The notes below the pieces were generated by a model. The model saw nothing but the letters and a program-made list of their open reading frames with translations. It did no database searches and was not told the origin of the DNA. This document shows, piece after piece, positions 60,027 to 64,000 of a stretch of 64,000 bases of DNA. How positions within the stretch are numbered: position 1 is the first letter of the stretch; every line of letters begins with the position of its first letter. Source of the DNA: Eremophila alpestris peregrina (Eukaryota; Chordata; Aves; Passeriformes; Alaudidae); the NCBI GenBank assembly GCA_009792885.1, contig WMCF01000016.1:15131859-15195858 (forward strand). Direction: 5' to 3'. The position numbers were made by a program, and so were the translations under genes.

Positions 60027-61784
60027 TCACAGCTGGGCCGGGGCGTCCTGGAAGCTGATGAGGTTGGACTCCTGGCCAGGGCTCTTCCCGGCCGCGCCAG
60101 AGTCGGGCAGCAGTGGGCTGTCAGCCTTCGCTGCTGCCGCCGCCTCCTCCTCATCATCCTCCATGCTGGGCCAGGCTGATTGGTCCTCCACTCGCTTCAG
60201 CCGCTCGTTCAAAGCCTTCAGGGCCAGCTGCCTGCAGGACAAGGGCACGTGGGCAGGTTAAACCTGGGTCAACGGCTCTGAGCCATGGGGCACTGTGCAA
60301 GGCAGTCCCTGGCTTCTTCCCAGCAGGAAAGGGTGGATTCAGTAGTGCTGGGGAAGGCCTGGAGCACCTAGGACTGCTCCACAGAAATCCACTCCGGCTC
60401 TCAGACTACTCACTCAGAGTTTTCATGCTACGTGGTGCAATTGGAGGCTGTCAGCACGACGGCAGCCCCGGGAACGGGGAATAAAGGCATAAAGCAGGGC
60501 AAGAAAAAGGGAGCACCAGCACCCTATCCAAACCCTCCTGCCAGAAGTCAGGAAGGCCAGTGCTGGCTGTGCTGGAGGGCTGGGGTGTGGGGCTGACTCA
60601 CTGCCCTCCCCAGGGCCAGGGTGAACTGGTGGAAGGCTGCCATGAGCAGGGGCTGTCACCACCCCAGGCTGTCCCCCTTTCTTCTGCAGGGACCCCAAAC
60701 CCTGTCTGTCCCTTTCCCAGGATCTCCTCTGCCTTTCCATTGCTGCTCTACATCTGGAAGAGCAGGATAATGTCCCACCAGCTCCGTGGCAGGGCAGCCC
60801 CCAAAAGACCACATGGAGAAGGGCCCTCCTGATCCCCTGCACCTACATCTCCTCTCTCCTCCTTGTTTGGATTTTAAACCGTACCCTCACTGCACCTAAA
60901 CACGATACTCATGGGCAGAGCAGGGGGTACCTTCTCCTCTCGGCGTCCTGGGGGTCCGTCCCCGGCAGGCTGATGGTGATGGAGGACGGGGCACCCACGT
61001 CGTAGCGCTTGACGGTCTTGCGACACAACCGCACCTTCACCAGCATGCTGTGCACCAGGTTGGCCACCAGACCCACCACGGGCTGCAGGATCTCGGGGAA
61101 GAAAGTGGCAAAGGCGAAGTGGTCGCTCATGTCTCCGCGGCCTCTACTGTGCCGCTGGTAGAAGCGGAGATAGACCCAGCTGGAGAGGAGCCCGAAGCCG
61201 TACGAGGCCAGTACATTGCTCTCGACGAGGGCAGCGAGCCGCAGCAGAGCCAGGAAGAGGAGCAGGAGCATGGGGACAGCCTTCATTCTGACCTGAGGCA
61301 CCTTCAGTACGGTGCTGTCCCCCATCGTCTGCTTGAGGGCCACCAAGACGCCCCCGAGGAAGCCCAGCCCGCCGTGGATGCGGATGGCGAACAGATAGTT
61401 GAGGTTGAAGGAGGCCACATAGGTGAGGAAGTAGGCGAGGGCTGCCAGGAGCCCCACGGAGATGTTCACCACGGCGAAGAACACGAGGAGCTCCAGCGCG
61501 CCCCAGAGGGGCTCCAGCAGGCGCCCGGCCGTCCCCAGCGTGGCCAGGCTGGCCGCCAGCCCCCAGGCGCGCTCCTCCACCAGCCCGTGCGTCAGCAGCG
61601 TCCACACCCAGAAGTTGGGGGGCAGGAGGTAGCCGGGCGTCACCCCCAGCCCGTAGGCCGTGTCCAGCCCAAAGGAGAGCAGGTACAGCAGCACCACGGC
61701 GGCGCTCAGCGACTTCACCACCACGCTGGTGCCGGCCAGCGCCGCCAGGAAGTGCTGCCGGGCCACCGGCAGGTACCGCCGCAT
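60027..61784 (-). CDS. TMEM115: Transmembrane protein 115 (PL6)
   Basis: Golgi multi-pass protein with a rhomboid-like fold but no protease residues, implicated in retrograde transport and glycosylation (known for human). Two coding exons on the minus strand, 61784-60931 and 60231-60027, join in phase 2 to give 352 residues (human 351). Hydrophobic helices fill residues 17-200 ('SAAVVLLYLLSFGLDTAYG', 'ELLVFFAVVNISVGLLAALA'). The conserved cytosolic tail includes 'YQRHSRGRGDMSDHFAFAT' and 'DVGAPSSITISLPGTDPQDA', then an acidic Ala-rich segment. An in-frame ATG seven codons upstream (61805) would add MPPAGSK. The inner Met is preferred because MRRYLPVARQH aligns with human MQQALPGARQH. The start lies in a CpG island with an NRF1 site. 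Confidence 0.96.
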
Positions 61785-62080
61785 CTTCGACCCCGCGGGC
61801 GGCACGGGGCGGCCCCGCGGGGGCTGCCCGGCCCGGCACCACCCTCCCGCCCGCCTCCCCGCGCCGGGCCCCGCGCAGCACCCGCCCGGCCCCGCTCCCG
61901 GTCCCCCCCTCCGCCGCCGCCTCGGGCCAGGCCGCGCTCAGACCCTCCGCTGGGCCTGGCCGGGCGCGGACAAACAGCGCCGCTGCGCATGCGCCGAACG
62001 GGGGCGCAGGGGCGGAGCTGCTGCGGGGGCGGGGCCAGGGCGCCGCGGGGCACGCCGGGACTTGTAGTCCGGCCACGTTG
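61785..62080 (-). promoter_or_regulatory. TMEM115: TMEM115 CpG promoter with NRF1 site
   Basis: CpG-dense sequence upstream of the ATG contains the palindrome TGCGCATGCGC (61984-61994), a near-perfect NRF1 site, 200 bases before the TMEM115 start. No TATA box is present. Confidence 0.65.
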
Positions 62081-62420
62081 GCAGCGCGGGGCGACACGGG
62101 ACACCCGGACGGGGGACACGGGGGGACACAGGGACACGGAGGGGAGACAGGGACACGGGAGGACGCCGAAACAGGGACAAACGAGCAACACGGACGTGGA
62201 GGGGGGCACGGAGGCAGGCGGGGACACGGACACGGCGGGACGTGGGGGAGTGGGGAGGCAGAACGCGGCCATGGGGCACGAAGGACACAGACATGCGTAC
62301 ATGAGGGGCACAGATCCTGAGAAATGGGGATATGGGCACGGGTGGGCTGGACACGGGGGGCATTTGGGGACACTGACCCCCTGAAAGAGGGGGACATGGG
62401 TGTGGGGAGACAGGCATGAG
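62081..62420. repeat. GGGACACGG minisatellite
   Basis: Degenerate short units of the form 'ggggacacgg(g/a)' and 'gggacacggacac' run on the plus strand between the TMEM115 promoter and the inferred CACNA2D2 3' end. They resemble the array at the left edge of the window. Confidence 0.75.
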
Positions 62421-62724
62421 ACACGGGCATGGCGTGGGAGGGGTGACACAGTCCTGCGTGAACAGAGAAAGATGTAGGGGCTGAGCCCCTGTTGTCCCCC
62501 AGCCCCTCCTGTGTAGTGCGTGGGGCTCAGCGAGCCCTCGGCTCTGCGGTGTCCCTGCCTGTCCCGTGTCCTTGATCCCCCAGAGGTGCAGCAGGTGTGA
62601 GGGCAGTGTCCCATCTGGCAGGAGCCCCCCTATATCCTGTACCCCCAAACACAATTTGTGCCCCCCCAGCCGTGCCCCCGTCCCCAGGCAATGATGCAAC
62701 CACCGCCTGTGAAGTGAAAATATG

Positions 62725-63999
62725 AACATTATTTAATAACTGAGTCTCTGTAATAAACCATTTGAAAATATTTTACAAGGAGTCACACGCACGATATCTT
62801 ACAAATTGTCTTTTTGTTGGTTTTTTTTTAGTTTTCCAACTCTTCTGTACAAAAAAAAAAAAAAAGAAACCCAAAGAAATTAAAAATAAATTAAAGAAAA
62901 TCAATTAAAAACCCAATGCCTTTGAATGAGCAGAGAGAAGCTTTCGGGTGGGGACAGGGCAGGAGGTGACCCCGGCGGGACGGGGGGCCCGGGGCCACGC
63001 CGCCCCTTCGTCTCATTGGTTTTTAACTTAAAATAGACTATATATGTATATATTTATAGGTATGTATAGTGGTGGTTTTCTGGCAGAGCACCTAACTAGA
63101 CTACAGAAGTACACACACTCCCGGTAACACAGAGCCATCTGTTCAAACACGGTTCCCAGAGACAGTAACCAAACACACACTGAAAAAGCTACAAGCAGAA
63201 TGACCATTAATTAACCCCAGCACTAATTAGCGCCTGGCGCCCTCCCCAGCCCCCCCGGGGTGGCCATGCTGAGGGGGCTCCCCTGGACCCGGTTGATGGG
63301 GTGGCTCTGAGCGGGGTGCCCCGGGGGGGTGAGGGTCCCCAGGGCTGCTCAGGGACCCCCGGCACTGCCGGGAGCAGCGGGGGGCGGGGCGGGTGCGGCA
63401 CCCCGGGGTGTCACAGCTGTCACCCTGCTCTGGGCCCCTCCCGCCCCGCCGGCTGGGTTTGTGGGGCGCAGCGGGGTCTGTGGGGTGCCGGGGCTGAGCG
63501 GCCGCGCCGTCCCCCTGCTTGGCACCCAGTGGATTGACTAGGGGGGACAACATCCCCACCCGAGCGCCCGGCCTGAGCCCCAGCCCCTCGGGGCACCGCT
63601 GCGGGGCCACCTCCCGCCCCTCAGCGCTGTGTCCCCAGCCAGCAGCAGCCGGGAGCAGCCCCGGTGCCCCGGGATTCGGGCATGGGCGCCTGGCACGGCC
63701 CTACTGGGGACATGTGGCACCTCCCGCTCCATTTGGCACTCGAGGACGTGCGGCACGTCCCGCGGTGGGGCGTGTGTCGTGACCCACTCGGGGACACAGG
63801 GCATGACCCCCAGGGGACAAGCAGCACGTCCCCCCGGCCAGGGCGCTTTCTTTGGCAGGGCAAGGGGGTCCGGGCAGGGCTGGGGGTGGGGGGCAGGGCT
63901 GAGCTGGCAGGATTCACAGTGATCTGCAGAACGGAAAAGAAACAAATACATTTTTTCACCCCAGTATCTGTGCCCAAGAACGGCTGAGCCTAGCGCAGG
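62725..63999 (-). other. CACNA2D2: Inferred 3' untranslated end of CACNA2D2
   Basis: In human and other vertebrates CACNA2D2 (calcium-channel alpha-2/delta-2 subunit) is the next gene after TMEM115, on the same strand. Here an A/T-rich block at 62725-63240, unusual for this GC-rich neighbourhood, has the look of a conserved 3' UTR end, with ATTAAA on the minus strand at 62732-62737 and A/T runs around 62812-62920. No alpha-2/delta coding sequence is recognisable, so the identity rests on synteny. A strong minus-strand acceptor (polypyrimidine tract, TTCTGCAG) would open a terminal exon at 63923, but none of its frames matches the known C-terminus. Confidence 0.5.
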
Positions 64000-64000
64000 G

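Noticed and set aside
61050..62384. 444-codon plus-strand frame opposite TMEM115
   Set aside because: It is antisense to the TMEM115 coding exon and extends into the CpG island and the GACAC repeat.
63538..63977. 118-137 codon minus-strand frames at the right edge as the CACNA2D2 C-terminus
   Set aside because: None shows the cysteine-Gly-Gly motif and hydrophobic tail expected of alpha-2/delta proteins. Sequence is Pro/Gly/Arg-rich, as in a GC-rich UTR.

Overview
The window is vertebrate nuclear DNA, almost certainly avian. The genes are split by short introns with GT/AG borders, promoters sit in CpG islands, and protein lengths match human orthologues almost residue for residue. A CR1 LINE tail of the type common in songbirds lies near 9.2-9.56 kb. 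The GC-rich, compact right half with many minisatellites looks like a bird microchromosome or small macrochromosome.

The right two thirds (22.7-64 kb) hold the cluster known in human as the 3p21.3 (LUCA) tumour-suppressor region, in conserved order and orientation: HYAL1 (-), HYAL2 (-), TUSC2 (-), RASSF1 (-), ZMYND10 (-), NPRL2 (-), CYB561D2 (+), TMEM115 (-), then the inferred 3' end of CACNA2D2 (-). Complete coding exon sets were assembled from splice signals, and reading phase closes for every gene: HYAL1 435 aa in 3 exons, HYAL2 476 aa in 3 coding exons, TUSC2 112 aa in 3, RASSF1A 340 aa in 6 plus an alternative RASSF1C-type first exon, ZMYND10 449 aa in 12, NPRL2 378 aa in 11, CYB561D2 222 aa in 3, TMEM115 352 aa in 2. 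No frameshift or premature stop was found.

The cluster is tightly packed. NPRL2 and CYB561D2 start 249 bp apart on a shared CpG promoter. CYB561D2 and TMEM115 converge tail to tail. The NPRL2 stop lies only about 230 bp from the ZMYND10 start. The RASSF1 poly(A) signal sits just upstream of the TUSC2 promoter. The products do different jobs: lysosomal and surface hyaluronidases (HYAL1, HYAL2), a myristoylated mitochondrial protein (TUSC2), a Ras-association/SARAH scaffold (RASSF1), a cytoplasmic dynein-arm assembly factor (ZMYND10), a GATOR1 subunit acting on mTORC1 (NPRL2), a transmembrane ferric reductase (CYB561D2) and a Golgi membrane protein (TMEM115).

The left third (1-22.6 kb) is gene-poor and richer in A/T. 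It has a GACAC-rich minisatellite at the edge, an LTR- or promoter-like element near 8.0 kb, the CR1 fragment, and an orphan CpG island at 12.4-12.96 kb with a minus-strand splice donor. I could not name a gene there. No HYAL3-like or IFRD2-like exon was recognised beside HYAL1, unlike in human. Nothing resembles a new enzymatic or defence system. The most interesting signals are regulatory or evolutionary: a ciliary X-box-like motif and paired CTCF-like motifs at ZMYND10, a CLEAR/E-box at TUSC2, an aspartate replacing the RASSF1A ATM-site serine, and a family of GGGGACA-core minisatellites recurring on one strand.
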